DNA from: Alphaproteobacteria bacterium
GTDB lineage: Bacteria; Pseudomonadota; Alphaproteobacteria; CAAGCB01; CAG-977
Assembly: GCA_017480385.1 (NCBI GenBank)
Contig: JAFVAT010000033.1
Coordinates: forward strand, 1 to 64,000
Direction of reading: 5' to 3'
DNA length: 64,000 bases
Positions 55,561 through 64,000 of this stretch are shown piece after piece. Under the pieces are notes generated by a model. That model worked only from the letters and a program-made list of their open reading frames with translations, was not told where the DNA came from and searched no databases. A program made the position numbers and the translations under genes. Every line of letters starts with the position of its first letter. Positions within the stretch are counted from its first letter, which is position 1.

Positions 55561-56163
55561 ATGAAAAAAACAAATCAAAAAGGTGCGACCATGATCGAAG
55601 TGCTCGGTGTTTTATCCATTTTATCCGTCATGTCCGTAGGGGTTTATTCAAGTATTGCCGCCGTGCAGGCAAAAGTGAAAATCACTCAGGCGCAGGATCA
55701 GGTTTCCAGAATTATAAAAAGCATGCGCTCACAGTTTTCCGCTTTTCATCCATCCTCTGTTTCAGCGGGAGCCTTAAATAAAATCGGTATTTTTGATAAC
55801 GTCACGGACGACGGAAAGGCTTATCACGTCTATGGCGACGAAATGGAAATTCAGCTGTCTAAAGTGGGAGATAGTGACGGCTATACATCTTCCTTTTCAG
55901 AATCGGATCCGACATTCAAATTGATTTATCATAACATTCCGACCAGAGCCTGCATTGATCTTTTAATGGCGGACTGGGGAAGCGATCCTTCTTCTGGGCT
56001 GGTGGAAATATCTACTGGTACAGCGTCTTCCGTCACGTTCCAATGGCGCAAAGATTATACCGAAGAAGCAACACACCACCCCTTGCCGCCTCAAGTGACA
56101 GAAGCCGCAGAGGAATGTTCCCGCGCTGCAACAGTGAATGTTTCATGGGAATATTATTTCTAA
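55561..56163 (+). CDS. Type IV prepilin-like protein
   Basis: A 200-residue protein with a short basic leader and a prepilin cleavage site: MKKTNQKG, then ATMIEVLGVLSILSVMSVGV, with Glu at +5 and a hydrophobic assembly helix. The C-terminal part has two Cys (RACIDLLM and EECSRAA) that would close the D-region disulfide typical of type IV pilins, especially the type IVb/PilS kind. The short leader and length also recall acid-containing PilS-type major pilins. No peptidase, assembly ATPase or secretin gene is nearby, so assembly must depend on genes elsewhere. AGGAG precedes the ATG. Its 3' end overlaps the convergent LpoB-like gene by 4 nt. Confidence 0.85.
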   Translation: MKKTNQKGATMIEVLGVLSILSVMSVGVYSSIAAVQAKVKITQAQDQVSRIIKSMRSQFSAFHPSSVSAGALNKIGIFDNVTDDGKAYHVYGDEMEIQLSKVGDSDGYTSSFSESDPTFKLIYHNIPTRACIDLLMADWGSDPSSGLVEISTGTASSVTFQWRKDYTEEATHHPLPPQVTEAAEECSRAATVNVSWEYYF

Positions 56164-56681
56164 TGGGCTTTTTTAACGATCGGCGTTGAGTTTTCCCATA
56201 ATTTCATGCCGCTTTTTGCCTCAGTCAAAACCAAGTGCAGGTAATATTCCTGTCTTTTTTTACCGCCGCGGACATGGGCCGTCCGCTGCGTGATCCGACC
56301 GGCGACAATAATTTGCGGAGAGACTGTTTTCGAGGAAGACGAAACGACACGAACCTTGCGCCCTGCAGCCAAGTCCGTGCGCAGCTTTTGCTTAATATCA
56401 GCGGTATCAAAACCTTTCTTGGTCACATCAACAATATATGAAACGGCGACAACATATCGTTCTCCGTTCGGATTATCCAGGGCGCCTGATTGCAGCATAT
56501 TTCTGACTGCCGTTTGAACAGCGCGCTTAAAGTCCAAAGATTTAACTTCCGTATTTTCCTCGGGCTGCGTTTTTTCCGCAACAGTTTCAACAACCGGAGG
56601 TTCCTCCTCTGCTTTAGAAGCGCAGCCGGATATGAATCCAATAAAAAAACAAAGCAACAGCACACTTTTGTTTTTATCCAT
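56160..56681 (-). CDS. LpoB-like lipoprotein
   Basis: A 173-residue lipoprotein: the signal sequence ends in the lipobox ISGC (Cys20), followed by an acidic Pro/Glu linker and a domain that resembles the LpoB/PF13036 fold (LDFKRAVQTAVRNMLQSGAL, VVAVSYIVDVT, DTADIKQKLRTDL, QIIVAGRIT, LHLVLTEAKSGMKLWE). LpoB activates the penicillin-binding protein PBP1b in enterobacteria; the fold is used more widely, so the partner here is open. It is separate from, and upstream of, nothing else on this strand but shares direction with the asmA gene 36 nt further upstream. Confidence 0.72.
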   Translation of the reverse strand: MDKNKSVLLLCFFIGFISGCASKAEEEPPVVETVAEKTQPEENTEVKSLDFKRAVQTAVRNMLQSGALDNPNGERYVVAVSYIVDVTKKGFDTADIKQKLRTDLAAGRKVRVVSSSSKTVSPQIIVAGRITQRTAHVRGGKKRQEYYLHLVLTEAKSGMKLWENSTPIVKKAH

Positions 56682-56717
56682 TTTTCTTCCTTTCCCCTAA
56701 TTTTTATACCGTCCTTT

Positions 56718-59700
56718 TTAACGACGGCGAATAATAATAGAGTTATCCCTGTTTATTTCCGTCTGACTTTCGTCCTTTTTCTCAGCTTCCGGTTCCGCAG
56801 TCAACGTCGGCTGCAAAACAGCTGAGGTTTCCGTCTTTGAAGAAACAGGAGAAGCCTGTGTTCCATCTTTTCGCACGATTGTTCTTTGACGTTCGCGCAA
56901 TTCAGCCTCCTGCCTTGCTTTTTCTGCGGCAGCCGCTTCTTCGGCAGCCTTCTTGGCTTCTTCTTCGGCTTTCTTCTTCAGCTCTTCAGCCTCCCACCTG
57001 GCCTTTTCTTCCGCGGCGATTCTCGCATTGTTTTGTTCAATTGCCTCTTGCGTTTTTTGATGCAGCTCTTTGATTTTATCCAAGTCTGCTTCGGCCTGTC
57101 CCAGCAATATCGTCAAATCCTCCTGACTGATACTGTCACTTTCCGACCGGGAATGAATATCTTTAATATTCTTCACTATTTGCTTAATAGCAGTGATATT
57201 CTGCGATATATCCAGTTCTTTTCCATGGGCCGACTGCGCTTTTGTTTCCTGACGCAAAATCTCATTTGCCTGATTCAAAACATCAAAAACGGCCCCTTTG
57301 GATCCGACCGTCATCGCCGTATTATAGCTGGCATCAATCTCGCTTTCCTTATCAAAATAAATGCTTTGAACTTTCTTTTCCAGAGCCTCTATTCCCGCTT
57401 CGGAGATCCGGTCCTCAGCGACAGCCTTTTTGGCCTTTTGAATTTCATCATTCAAAGCGGCCAGAGTGCTTTCCGCATTATCCAAAGTACGCAAATACTT
57501 GTGCACCTGATAAACCTTTTCGGAAATCGGTCTGACGACGCCGATTTTTTTGGCCAGTTCCGCAGAGGCCATTGTCAAACGCTCATCAAGGCGGTTCAGA
57601 CGTTCTGTCAGCTGACGACGGTTCTTTTCATGCGCCTCTATTTCCCTTTGCTGACGTTGCAATTCCTTTTGACGCGCTTGCTCTTTTTGCTGATCTTTCA
57701 ATGTGGTCACAGCCTGAGCTACCTCCGCTATATTTTGCGTCAATACGGCCTGTTGCTTCCCTGTTTTGCTGACAGACAAAGAAACATTCGGTATTGTCTG
57801 CATGTTTAAAGGAAAAGAAATGCCCGCGGATAAAGCGTGCCCTAAATAGTTATACGTTAGGAACGGCGATGTATTCTTGACCCCATTATAGAAAAAAGAG
57901 CCAGGCTGTAACGCAAAAACGCCGTCTTTAATGCTCAGATCCGCCGCAAAACGACTGATCTCCGTTTGGCCTTTTAATGCCCCCGACTGCAGCGCTTCCG
58001 CAGAAATTCCCGGCAGTTTGGCCATATCCTGCGTCAACTGCGCCATATTAAACTGATCCAGTTCTGCCTTTTCAAAACTCAGCGATCCTGTTCCTGTCAA
58101 GGACGACATCAGAGCATCTGTCGTTTTGCCGTTTCCACTGACAGTTGCATTAAGAATCATCGCATCGACGGCGCTGATATTCAGCGTATCCGAATCAAAC
58201 AGCTTCGCAGGCACATTAATATTAGAAATACGGACAGCCCCCCGCATGGAAAGCGTTTCTTCGGCAGGCATCAAATTAATAATTCCGCCCACATTCGCTT
58301 TATTCCACAGAGCACGACGCAGATCAATAACGATTTTATCTGATGAAAGTTTGATAATGCTGTCAAAATCAGACAAAACAAGCGAATTAAAAAACAAATT
58401 ATTCGTTTTAAGGGCAATCGAAGCTTCGTATTTTCCCAAAAATGAAAAATCAAAAGCTTTTTTAGAAAAAGACAAACTATCGGCAAAACGCGTCAAAGCT
58501 CCGTCTTTTTCCCATACGTTTTCAGGAATCGCCCTGCGCGTATCAATCGCCAGAGAATCTACGAAATTAATCTTGGGCAGCAGTCCTAACAAAGCTAAAT
58601 TCTCACCGCTTATTTCGGCATTCACGACAGGAATTTCACCCTGGTCGTTTATTTTGACCGACCCGACGAACTCGTTATCCCCGATTTGAACATTCATATC
58701 CAATAATTGAAATATGTCTTTGTTCTTGACGATTTGTCCTTTAAAATTCAGTACGCCGGGATTAGCCAAAACCGGGCGGTAACTGTCCGAAAACAAGCGG
58801 ACAAAATTTCTGAAGTTTTCATGATAAATCTCAACGGTCGCGCTCCAGTCAAACACGCCTAAAGCCGCCTCTTTGAAATCTCCGCGTCCGCCGAAACGAG
58901 CCGCGCCAAAATCGGCGGTCGCATCAAAATCCATCATCTGCAAGGTTCCCGTTAATCGGGACGACAGCTGCAGTTTATCCTGAGGAGCAATGCCGCGCGG
59001 CAGGGAAATGCCCAAGCTCTGCGTCAATGAAGAAAGCTGTTTCGCATCAATATTGACTTTAAAATTATTAAATTTAGGCTCGGCCCCAAATCCTTCCGTC
59101 TCCCCTTGAAGCGAAATGGAAGAAGCAAACAATTTCTCCATTGAAAGATCGTTGATTTTCATCTGGCCGCGCACAACAGTAAAATCAGACTTGATGTTTT
59201 CCGCTTTAATATCCGCCCATGAAAGAGAGTTCGAAGTTAATTTAACATTCAGATCAATGTTATTCAAAAAGGCAAGATAATCAAACAGGTCTTTCAGCTT
59301 GCGTCTCAAGGGCAGCCGGGCAAACTCTTCGCGTTTTTGAACAAATTCCTTGCTGCGGACGGGAAAATACTGCGCAAAATTCAAATCAGAAACGTCTGCC
59401 GTCACGCTGACAGCCTTTCTGTTCCCCATGCGCATAGCAAAACTTCCCGAAAAATCAGTCTTATCCAGCGTGCCCTTGATCTGCTGCAGAACAATCCCGC
59501 CGGAAGCCAGCTTAAATTCCGTTTCCGCTTTAAACTGCCGCAGTAAATTCTGCGGAATTTCCTCCGCCGCGGGAATATTCAGCCAATTCAAAACAGCATT
59601 AATATTCGCCGCATCAACGGTTACTTTCCCGGACAGCATCGGCTTCTTCGTCAAAGCCAGCGTTGCCCGCCCATTCACATAGGCGTTGCTGGGCAGAGTG

Positions 59701-61022
59701 GCTTCGAATTTTTCAAAGGCCAATCCCTCCGGTTTGGATTCAATCTGCATTCCCAGCTGATGAATCACATCTCTTTTATAATTTACCGCATCAAACAGCA
59801 GTTTTAAAACATAGCTGTCTTTTGTTTTTGTAAAATAATCCTGATTGGCCAGAAAAACAGCTATTGCCGGCAAATTATCAAAGAACGGATCCGCATCCAG
59901 TTTGGAAAAAACAAAAGAACCGTCCACAACTTTCGGCAGCATGTTCTGCGCCACCTTAGTCTGAGTAACAGGCATATCGTCCAAATGAACGACTTGAGAC
60001 GGATTGCTCGGATCGCGCAGGACAATATCCTCGTCCTCCTCCTCTTCTTCAGCGTCCTGTTTCGCCTGCAGAGCCGAAGCCTCCTGCGGAGACAAAGAAC
60101 GAATTGTCAATTTCCCCGTTGCCGAAGAAGTACCATATTGGAACAAAACATCTGTCAGTTCGGTTGTTCTGGCCTGCAGCGTTTTATTCACTTTCAAATT
60201 GCCGACAAGCGGCTGAAAAACGGCAGGCGGCAATTTTTCCTGAGGGTACAGCAACGCAAAGAACTGGTCCGGCTTACGAACATCAAATGTCAAGCCGCCG
60301 TTCAGCATGCCGCGATCCGTCTCTGACAATCCGTACTTGCCCGTAAAAACAAAAGAGGCCTCGGCCAATGCATTAATCAGGCGCAACGAAAAATCAGGGG
60401 ATTGGCCGTTTAAGTACTTTTCAACCTTTAAGGAAAAACCAAAACTGGACGCCAGCGCGCCGAAGTTGCCTTCAAAGAAAAAAGGTCCCTGAATGCTGTC
60501 GGCAAACATTTCTGCATTGATCCGGTCCCATTTTTGAACCGGCGTATATTTATCATGCTTAATTTCAGCCTTGCCCTCCGTCATTAAAAGGCTGTCAAAA
60601 CCAATCGTCGAATCGGCCCCGGCCTTGTCAAAGAAAGCGCTTTGCCAGTTCCATTTGCCATTCGGCAGCGTTTCAAAATAAAACTGCGGGGAATACAGTG
60701 TAATTTTCTTTGCTTTAATTTTCCTGCGGAACAAAGAAGCCGTATCAAATAAAATTTCCGCCTGAGCCGCGGTCATCATCTGCGGATAAGTGGATTCTTT
60801 GACATTGCCCAAACGGACTTGTCCCAGTTTTAAAATCGGGGCCGGCTTCATCGAAAAAACAGGCTTTCCCTGAATATTCAGCGTTACTCCTGTTCTGGCC
60901 TGAACTTCGGCGGATACTTCCTGAACATATTTTTCCCAATTGATATTGGTCGGCAGCAAAAAGTAAATACCCACCGCGGCTCCTGCAATCAAAAGAGTGA
61001 GAATAATGACAAGCTTTTTCAC
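56718..61022 (-). CDS. Giant AsmA-family protein with C-terminal coiled-coil extension
   Basis: A 1434-residue envelope protein. An N-terminal membrane helix (VIILTLLIAGAAVGIYFLL) anchors an AsmA domain with beta-rich repeats; another AsmA-like C-terminal module lies near 900-1090. Beyond about 1110 comes an unusual helical extension of roughly 300 residues, with coiled coils (LTERLNRLDERLTMASAELA) and an Ala/Glu/Lys-rich stretch, ending in a Gln/Glu tail with IIIRRR. AsmA-like proteins form hydrophobic grooves carrying phospholipids between membranes. The extension is not a standard part of AsmA. It is upstream of the LpoB-like gene and 18 nt after upp. Confidence 0.85.
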   Translation of the reverse strand: MKKLVIILTLLIAGAAVGIYFLLPTNINWEKYVQEVSAEVQARTGVTLNIQGKPVFSMKPAPILKLGQVRLGNVKESTYPQMMTAAQAEILFDTASLFRRKIKAKKITLYSPQFYFETLPNGKWNWQSAFFDKAGADSTIGFDSLLMTEGKAEIKHDKYTPVQKWDRINAEMFADSIQGPFFFEGNFGALASSFGFSLKVEKYLNGQSPDFSLRLINALAEASFVFTGKYGLSETDRGMLNGGLTFDVRKPDQFFALLYPQEKLPPAVFQPLVGNLKVNKTLQARTTELTDVLFQYGTSSATGKLTIRSLSPQEASALQAKQDAEEEEEDEDIVLRDPSNPSQVVHLDDMPVTQTKVAQNMLPKVVDGSFVFSKLDADPFFDNLPAIAVFLANQDYFTKTKDSYVLKLLFDAVNYKRDVIHQLGMQIESKPEGLAFEKFEATLPSNAYVNGRATLALTKKPMLSGKVTVDAANINAVLNWLNIPAAEEIPQNLLRQFKAETEFKLASGGIVLQQIKGTLDKTDFSGSFAMRMGNRKAVSVTADVSDLNFAQYFPVRSKEFVQKREEFARLPLRRKLKDLFDYLAFLNNIDLNVKLTSNSLSWADIKAENIKSDFTVVRGQMKINDLSMEKLFASSISLQGETEGFGAEPKFNNFKVNIDAKQLSSLTQSLGISLPRGIAPQDKLQLSSRLTGTLQMMDFDATADFGAARFGGRGDFKEAALGVFDWSATVEIYHENFRNFVRLFSDSYRPVLANPGVLNFKGQIVKNKDIFQLLDMNVQIGDNEFVGSVKINDQGEIPVVNAEISGENLALLGLLPKINFVDSLAIDTRRAIPENVWEKDGALTRFADSLSFSKKAFDFSFLGKYEASIALKTNNLFFNSLVLSDFDSIIKLSSDKIVIDLRRALWNKANVGGIINLMPAEETLSMRGAVRISNINVPAKLFDSDTLNISAVDAMILNATVSGNGKTTDALMSSLTGTGSLSFEKAELDQFNMAQLTQDMAKLPGISAEALQSGALKGQTEISRFAADLSIKDGVFALQPGSFFYNGVKNTSPFLTYNYLGHALSAGISFPLNMQTIPNVSLSVSKTGKQQAVLTQNIAEVAQAVTTLKDQQKEQARQKELQRQQREIEAHEKNRRQLTERLNRLDERLTMASAELAKKIGVVRPISEKVYQVHKYLRTLDNAESTLAALNDEIQKAKKAVAEDRISEAGIEALEKKVQSIYFDKESEIDASYNTAMTVGSKGAVFDVLNQANEILRQETKAQSAHGKELDISQNITAIKQIVKNIKDIHSRSESDSISQEDLTILLGQAEADLDKIKELHQKTQEAIEQNNARIAAEEKARWEAEELKKKAEEEAKKAAEEAAAAEKARQEAELRERQRTIVRKDGTQASPVSSKTETSAVLQPTLTAEPEAEKKDESQTEINRDNSIIIRRR

Positions 61023-61040
61023 GAAAAACCCCGTTAACTG

Positions 61041-61697
61041 TTATCTTGTTTTAGTCCCGAACAAACGGTCACCGGCATCACCTAATCCGGGCAGGATATA
61101 GCCGTGTTCATTCAATTTCTCATCTAAAGAAGCAACATAAACCGGCACATTCGGATGCAGATCCGTAAAAACGCGCACCCCTTCCGGAGCGGCAACCAAA
61201 GCCAAGAAAACAATCTTGCTTTCCGGCACGCCATTTTTCATCAGAGTCTGAACCGCCGCCGCCGCCGAATTTCCCGTTGCCAGCATCGGATCGACCAAAA
61301 TAAACAAACGGTCGTTCACCGGAGGCAGTTTCACCAAATACTCCACCGGCTGCAGTGTTTTGGGATCGCGGTACAGTCCAATATGTCCGACACGCGCCGA
61401 AGGAACCAGTTGCAGCAATCCGTCCGCCATACCGATTCCCGCTCGCAAAATAGGAACCACCACTAATTTTTTACCGGCGATCACCGGCGCTTTGATTGTG
61501 CATAAAGGCGTTTCTATTTCTTCATATGCTAAAGGCAGGTCACGCGTCACTTCATAGCCCATCAGCAGAGCGATTTCTTTCAACAGTTCTCTGAAGGTAC
61601 GAGTCGATGTCGTAATATTGCGCATCAGAGTCAATTTATGCTGAATCAACGGATGATTTAAAACGTGCAGATTAGGAAATTCAGAATTATTCGACAT
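61041..61697 (-). CDS. upp: Uracil phosphoribosyltransferase
   Basis: A 218-residue enzyme making UMP from uracil and PRPP. Landmarks are [27 protein letters not shown], the PRPP loop [15 protein letters not shown] and the C-terminal [18 protein letters not shown], which binds uracil. The start is ATG 61697 (AGAGGGAACC upstream); nine codons of the longer frame are rejected. It is divergent from the cdd operon, so uracil and nucleoside salvage genes meet at a shared intergenic region. Confidence 0.97.
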   Translation of the reverse strand: MSNNSEFPNLHVLNHPLIQHKLTLMRNITTSTRTFRELLKEIALLMGYEVTRDLPLAYEEIETPLCTIKAPVIAGKKLVVVPILRAGIGMADGLLQLVPSARVGHIGLYRDPKTLQPVEYLVKLPPVNDRLFILVDPMLATGNSAAAAVQTLMKNGVPESKIVFLALVAAPEGVRVFTDLHPNVPVYVASLDEKLNEHGYILPGLGDAGDRLFGTKTR

Positions 61698-61825
61698 AAA
61701 GGTTCCCTCTTTTAAGATTCCCACTCTTTAGAGTTATACGGTACAGACAAAAGAAAACCAACCACATTTTTTTAAATTTCAAAACTTTCTCCATTTTTGA
61801 TGCCTCGGGAAAAATTTTTTATGGC

Positions 61826-61855
61826 TTGACGAAACTTCAAGCTGTATTTTAGAGT
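61826..61855 (+). promoter_or_regulatory. Probable promoter of the nucleoside-salvage operon
   Basis: TTGACG (61826-61831), an 18-nt spacer and TAGAGT (61850-61855) lie 27 nt before the cdd start, with AAAGGG as ribosome binding site. The 185-bp divergent region shows no other gene. Confidence 0.5.
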
Positions 61856-61882
61856 GCATAAAATAGTTATGAAAGGGACGGA

Positions 61883-62284
61883 ATGAATATACTTGAAGAA
61901 ATGCTGCAAATGGCACGCGACGCAATGGATCGGGCATACGCCCCCTATTCCAACTTTTTTGTCGGCGCCGTCATTAAGGCTGAAAGCGGCAGATTATATG
62001 CCGGCTGCAACGTTGAAAACGCGTCCTATCCCGCCGGTTCCTGTGCGGAACAAGGGGCGATTTCCGCAATGATTTTAGGCGGTGACACGAAAATTCAGGA
62101 AATGGTCGTTATGGGAAACGGAGAACACTTGGTTTCTCCGTGCGGATCCTGCCGTCAGCGGATTCGCGAATTTGCAAATTCTGACACCGTCATTCATATT
62201 TGCGACAGAAACGGTGTACGCAAGTCAATGACTCTGGAAGAACTTTTACCGATTTCGTTCGGTCCGGAAAATTTAAAAGTTTAA
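61883..62284 (+). CDS. cdd: Cytidine deaminase
   Basis: A 133-residue homotetrameric-type cytidine deaminase. Zinc and catalytic motifs are YAGCNVENASYPAGSCAEQG (CAE) and SPCGSCRQRIREF (PCxxC). It converts cytidine and deoxycytidine to uridine forms. It is the first gene of a salvage operon with punA-type phosphorylase, deoC and deoA; the uracil released downstream can be reused by the neighbouring upp product. Confidence 0.96.
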   Translation: MNILEEMLQMARDAMDRAYAPYSNFFVGAVIKAESGRLYAGCNVENASYPAGSCAEQGAISAMILGGDTKIQEMVVMGNGEHLVSPCGSCRQRIREFANSDTVIHICDRNGVRKSMTLEELLPISFGPENLKV

Positions 62285-62315
62285 ATCGGCTTATCTTGTA
62301 AAAAAGAGGATATTT

Positions 62316-63131
62316 ATGAAAGAAACTATCAACCAGGTTGCCCAGCAGATTAAGGCAAAGATCGGCAATTATAACCCTAAAATCGGTATTATTTTAGGCA
62401 GCGGATTGGGCGGCGTTGCAGAAGCAATTGAAAACGCAGTCATAATCCCCTACGAAGAAATCGAAGGTTTTCCCCGTTCCACCGTATCCGGCCATGCCGG
62501 ACGATTGGTTGTCGGAAAATTAAACGGCGTTGACGTTTTATGCATGCAGGGGCGTGTCCATTTCTATGAAGGTCATACGCCCGCGGCTTTGGCTTTAGTG
62601 GTCCGCGCGTACAAAAAGCTCGGCATTGAAAAGTTGATTTTGACGAACGCCTCCGGTTCTTTGAATATTGACATGGGACCGGGCAGCCTGATGATTATTT
62701 CTGATCACATCAACCTGTCCGGCTGCAATCCGTTGGTTGGCCCGAATGATGATACAGTCGGCCCGCGTTTCCCGGATATGACTTACGCTTATGATCCGGA
62801 AATGCGCCGGACATTGTTGCAGATAGCGGAAAAAGAAGGCATTAATATGCGCTCCGGCGTTTATTTGATGACCTCCGGACCAAACTTTGAAACACCGGCG
62901 GAAATCAGAATGTTCCGCATTATGGGAGCGGATGCAGTCGGTATGTCCACTGTTTCCGAAACACTCTGTGCCGTTCACTGCGGCATGAAAGTTGTCGGCG
63001 TCTCCGTCATTACGAACTATGGCGCGGGAATGGTTGCCGACAAGCAAACACACGATGAAACCATTGCTCAGGCGAATGAAGCCGGCAAAAAATTGCAGCG
63101 TATTTTAACACGCTTTGTAACGGAGATTTAA
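62316..63131 (+). CDS. punA: Purine nucleoside phosphorylase (trimeric, PNP-I type)
   Basis: A 271-residue PNP of the trimeric family. Landmarks are ILGSGLGGVAEAI (phosphate site), VSGHAGRLVVGKL, QGRVHFYEGH, TNASGSLN, YLMTSGPNFETPAEIRMF and GMSTVSE. It splits inosine and guanosine (and deoxy forms) to base and ribose-1-phosphate. It is 31 nt after cdd and 1 nt before deoC. Confidence 0.95.
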   Translation: MKETINQVAQQIKAKIGNYNPKIGIILGSGLGGVAEAIENAVIIPYEEIEGFPRSTVSGHAGRLVVGKLNGVDVLCMQGRVHFYEGHTPAALALVVRAYKKLGIEKLILTNASGSLNIDMGPGSLMIISDHINLSGCNPLVGPNDDTVGPRFPDMTYAYDPEMRRTLLQIAEKEGINMRSGVYLMTSGPNFETPAEIRMFRIMGADAVGMSTVSETLCAVHCGMKVVGVSVITNYGAGMVADKQTHDETIAQANEAGKKLQRILTRFVTEI

Positions 63132-63132
63132 T

Positions 63133-63885
63133 ATGAAAGAAATTGCTCAAAAAGCTTTATCTTTGCTGGATCTGACCAGCTTGAACGATGATGACACAGA
63201 AGAAAAAGTTATCGATTTGTGCGCTAAAGCGCATGGTGATTTTGGAAAAACCGCTGCTGTCTGTATTTGGCCGCGTTTTGTGAAAACCGCCAAAAACGCT
63301 CTGGAAGGAACCGGCGTACGCGTTGCAACGGTCGTCAATTTTCCTCATGGCGGCACAGACATTGCGGCAACAGTAGCGGAAACGGAACAAGCCATTGCCG
63401 ACGGCGCTGATGAAATCGACGTTGTTCTGCCTTATAAAGCCTTCATGAATAGTGACAAGGAAACGGCCAAAGCGTTATTAACTGCAACGCGCGAAGCCTG
63501 CAAAGGCAAGACGCTGAAGGTCATCATTGAAAGCGGTGTTTTGGCGCATGCGGCTTTAATCGCCGAAGCTTCCAAGCTTTCAATTGAATGCGGTGCCGAT
63601 TTTATCAAAACTTCGACAGGAAAAACGCCTGTTTCCGCAACATTGGAAGCGGCTAACGCCATGCTGGAAGTCATCCGTGAATCCGGCAAACCGGTCGGCT
63701 TCAAAGCATCGGGAGGTGTCCGTACAACGCAGCAGGCGGCTGATTATTTGACATTGGCAGACAAGATCATGGGACCGAAATGGGCTAATCCGAAAACGTT
63801 CCGTTTCGGCGCAAGCGGTCTGCGCGACAGTCTGCTGGCTTCAATGGGATACGGCAAAGCTCCGACTGAAAACAAAGGATACTAA
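63133..63885 (+). CDS. deoC: Deoxyribose-phosphate aldolase
   Basis: A 250-residue class I aldolase splitting deoxyribose-5-phosphate to glyceraldehyde-3-phosphate and acetaldehyde. Signatures are VVNFPHGG, ADEIDVVLPY, LKVIIESGVL, the Schiff-base Lys in FIKTSTGKTPV and GFKASGGVRT. It allows deoxynucleosides to serve as carbon source. It starts 1 nt after the phosphorylase stop. Confidence 0.97.
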   Translation: MKEIAQKALSLLDLTSLNDDDTEEKVIDLCAKAHGDFGKTAAVCIWPRFVKTAKNALEGTGVRVATVVNFPHGGTDIAATVAETEQAIADGADEIDVVLPYKAFMNSDKETAKALLTATREACKGKTLKVIIESGVLAHAALIAEASKLSIECGADFIKTSTGKTPVSATLEAANAMLEVIRESGKPVGFKASGGVRTTQQAADYLTLADKIMGPKWANPKTFRFGASGLRDSLLASMGYGKAPTENKGY

Positions 63886-63888
63886 CGT

Positions 63889-64000
63889 ATGTTGCCGCAG
63901 GAAGTAATCCGCCACAAACGTGATGGCAAAAAATTGACGAAGGAAGAAATCGACTTTTTTATTAAAGGCGTCGCGGATTGGTCCGTTTCCGAATGTCAGA
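63889..64000 (+). CDS. deoA: Thymidine phosphorylase, N-terminal fragment
   Basis: The last 37 codons of the window read [20 protein letters not shown] and continue [15 protein letters not shown], which matches the start of thymidine/pyrimidine-nucleoside phosphorylases. It begins 3 nt after deoC and runs off the right edge. It would cleave thymidine to thymine and deoxyribose-1-phosphate, completing the salvage operon. Confidence 0.9.
   Translation, partial: MLPQEVIRHKRDGKKLTKEEIDFFIKGVADWSVSECQ

Overview
The window comes from an alphaproteobacterium with a moderate GC content (mid-40s percent by eye). The lineage is read from alphaproteobacterial marker genes: a GapR (DUF2312) and TrcR (DUF1013) pair, a ChpT-type histidine phosphotransferase, the tRNA-Tyr/tRNA-Gly/tuf cluster, and the tpiA/ppiD arrangement. 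A flavodiiron protein, a GTP-type PEP carboxykinase, two adjacent M1 aminopeptidases and a nucleoside-salvage operon suggest a low-oxygen, peptide- and nucleoside-scavenging, perhaps host-associated life. That lifestyle is inference. kdsA, lytic enzymes and AsmA show a Gram-negative envelope.

Layout. 1-1.4 kb: start of tuf, tRNA-Gly, tRNA-Tyr, and rlmB facing away. 1.4-9.1 kb: envelope and cell-cycle genes, namely an M23 peptidase, a lipase-like protein, gapR/trcR, a bactofilin with an M23 partner and a small overlapping gene, pgpA, ftsB, and an uncharacterised protein with a permuted papain-like signature. 9.2-14.7 kb: eno, kdsA, secG and tpiA on the minus strand, with ppiD divergent. 14.7-20.8 kb: a flavodiiron protein, then a compact three-gene operon holding a secreted protein, a pentapeptide-repeat protein and a VirD4/TraG-type coupling ATPase, with no other secretion or conjugation gene in the window. 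20.8-26.6 kb: two tandem pepN paralogues. 26.7-32.5 kb: a cold-shock-like/DUF805 membrane protein, mutY, an unknown gene with its own promoter, a frameshifted GNAT gene, a two-unit repeat punctuated by three palindromes, and an alpha-E/ATP-grasp pair. 32.6-38.5 kb: a lipoprotein, comM, an OmpR/EnvZ-type pair and pckG. 38.6-41.8 kb: a long acidic protein built from two tandem repeat families, rsmD, and a small GFGR-repeat protein inserted between rsmD and rluB. 41.8-47.5 kb: rluB, a transglycosylase, tadA, xseA, a third M23 peptidase and a secreted unknown. 47.8-52 kb: GDYXXLXY and DUF2157 proteins, and a DUF3015/DUF4105 pair. 52-55.2 kb: a CheA-like pseudokinase beside chpT. 55.3-61 kb: a small unknown gene, a type IV prepilin, an LpoB-like lipoprotein and a giant AsmA protein. 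61-64 kb: upp, then cdd, a purine nucleoside phosphorylase gene, deoC and the start of deoA.

The most unusual items are (1) the CheA-like protein whose HPt histidine position is Asp, encoded next to ChpT; (2) the isolated coupling-protein/pentapeptide/secreted-protein operon; (3) the palindrome-punctuated 108-bp repeats with a compensatory base change; and (4) two repetitive unknown proteins, one with a promoter whose spacer is framed by an 11-bp inverted repeat. Start codons were re-chosen wherever a clear Shine-Dalgarno sequence favoured an internal start.
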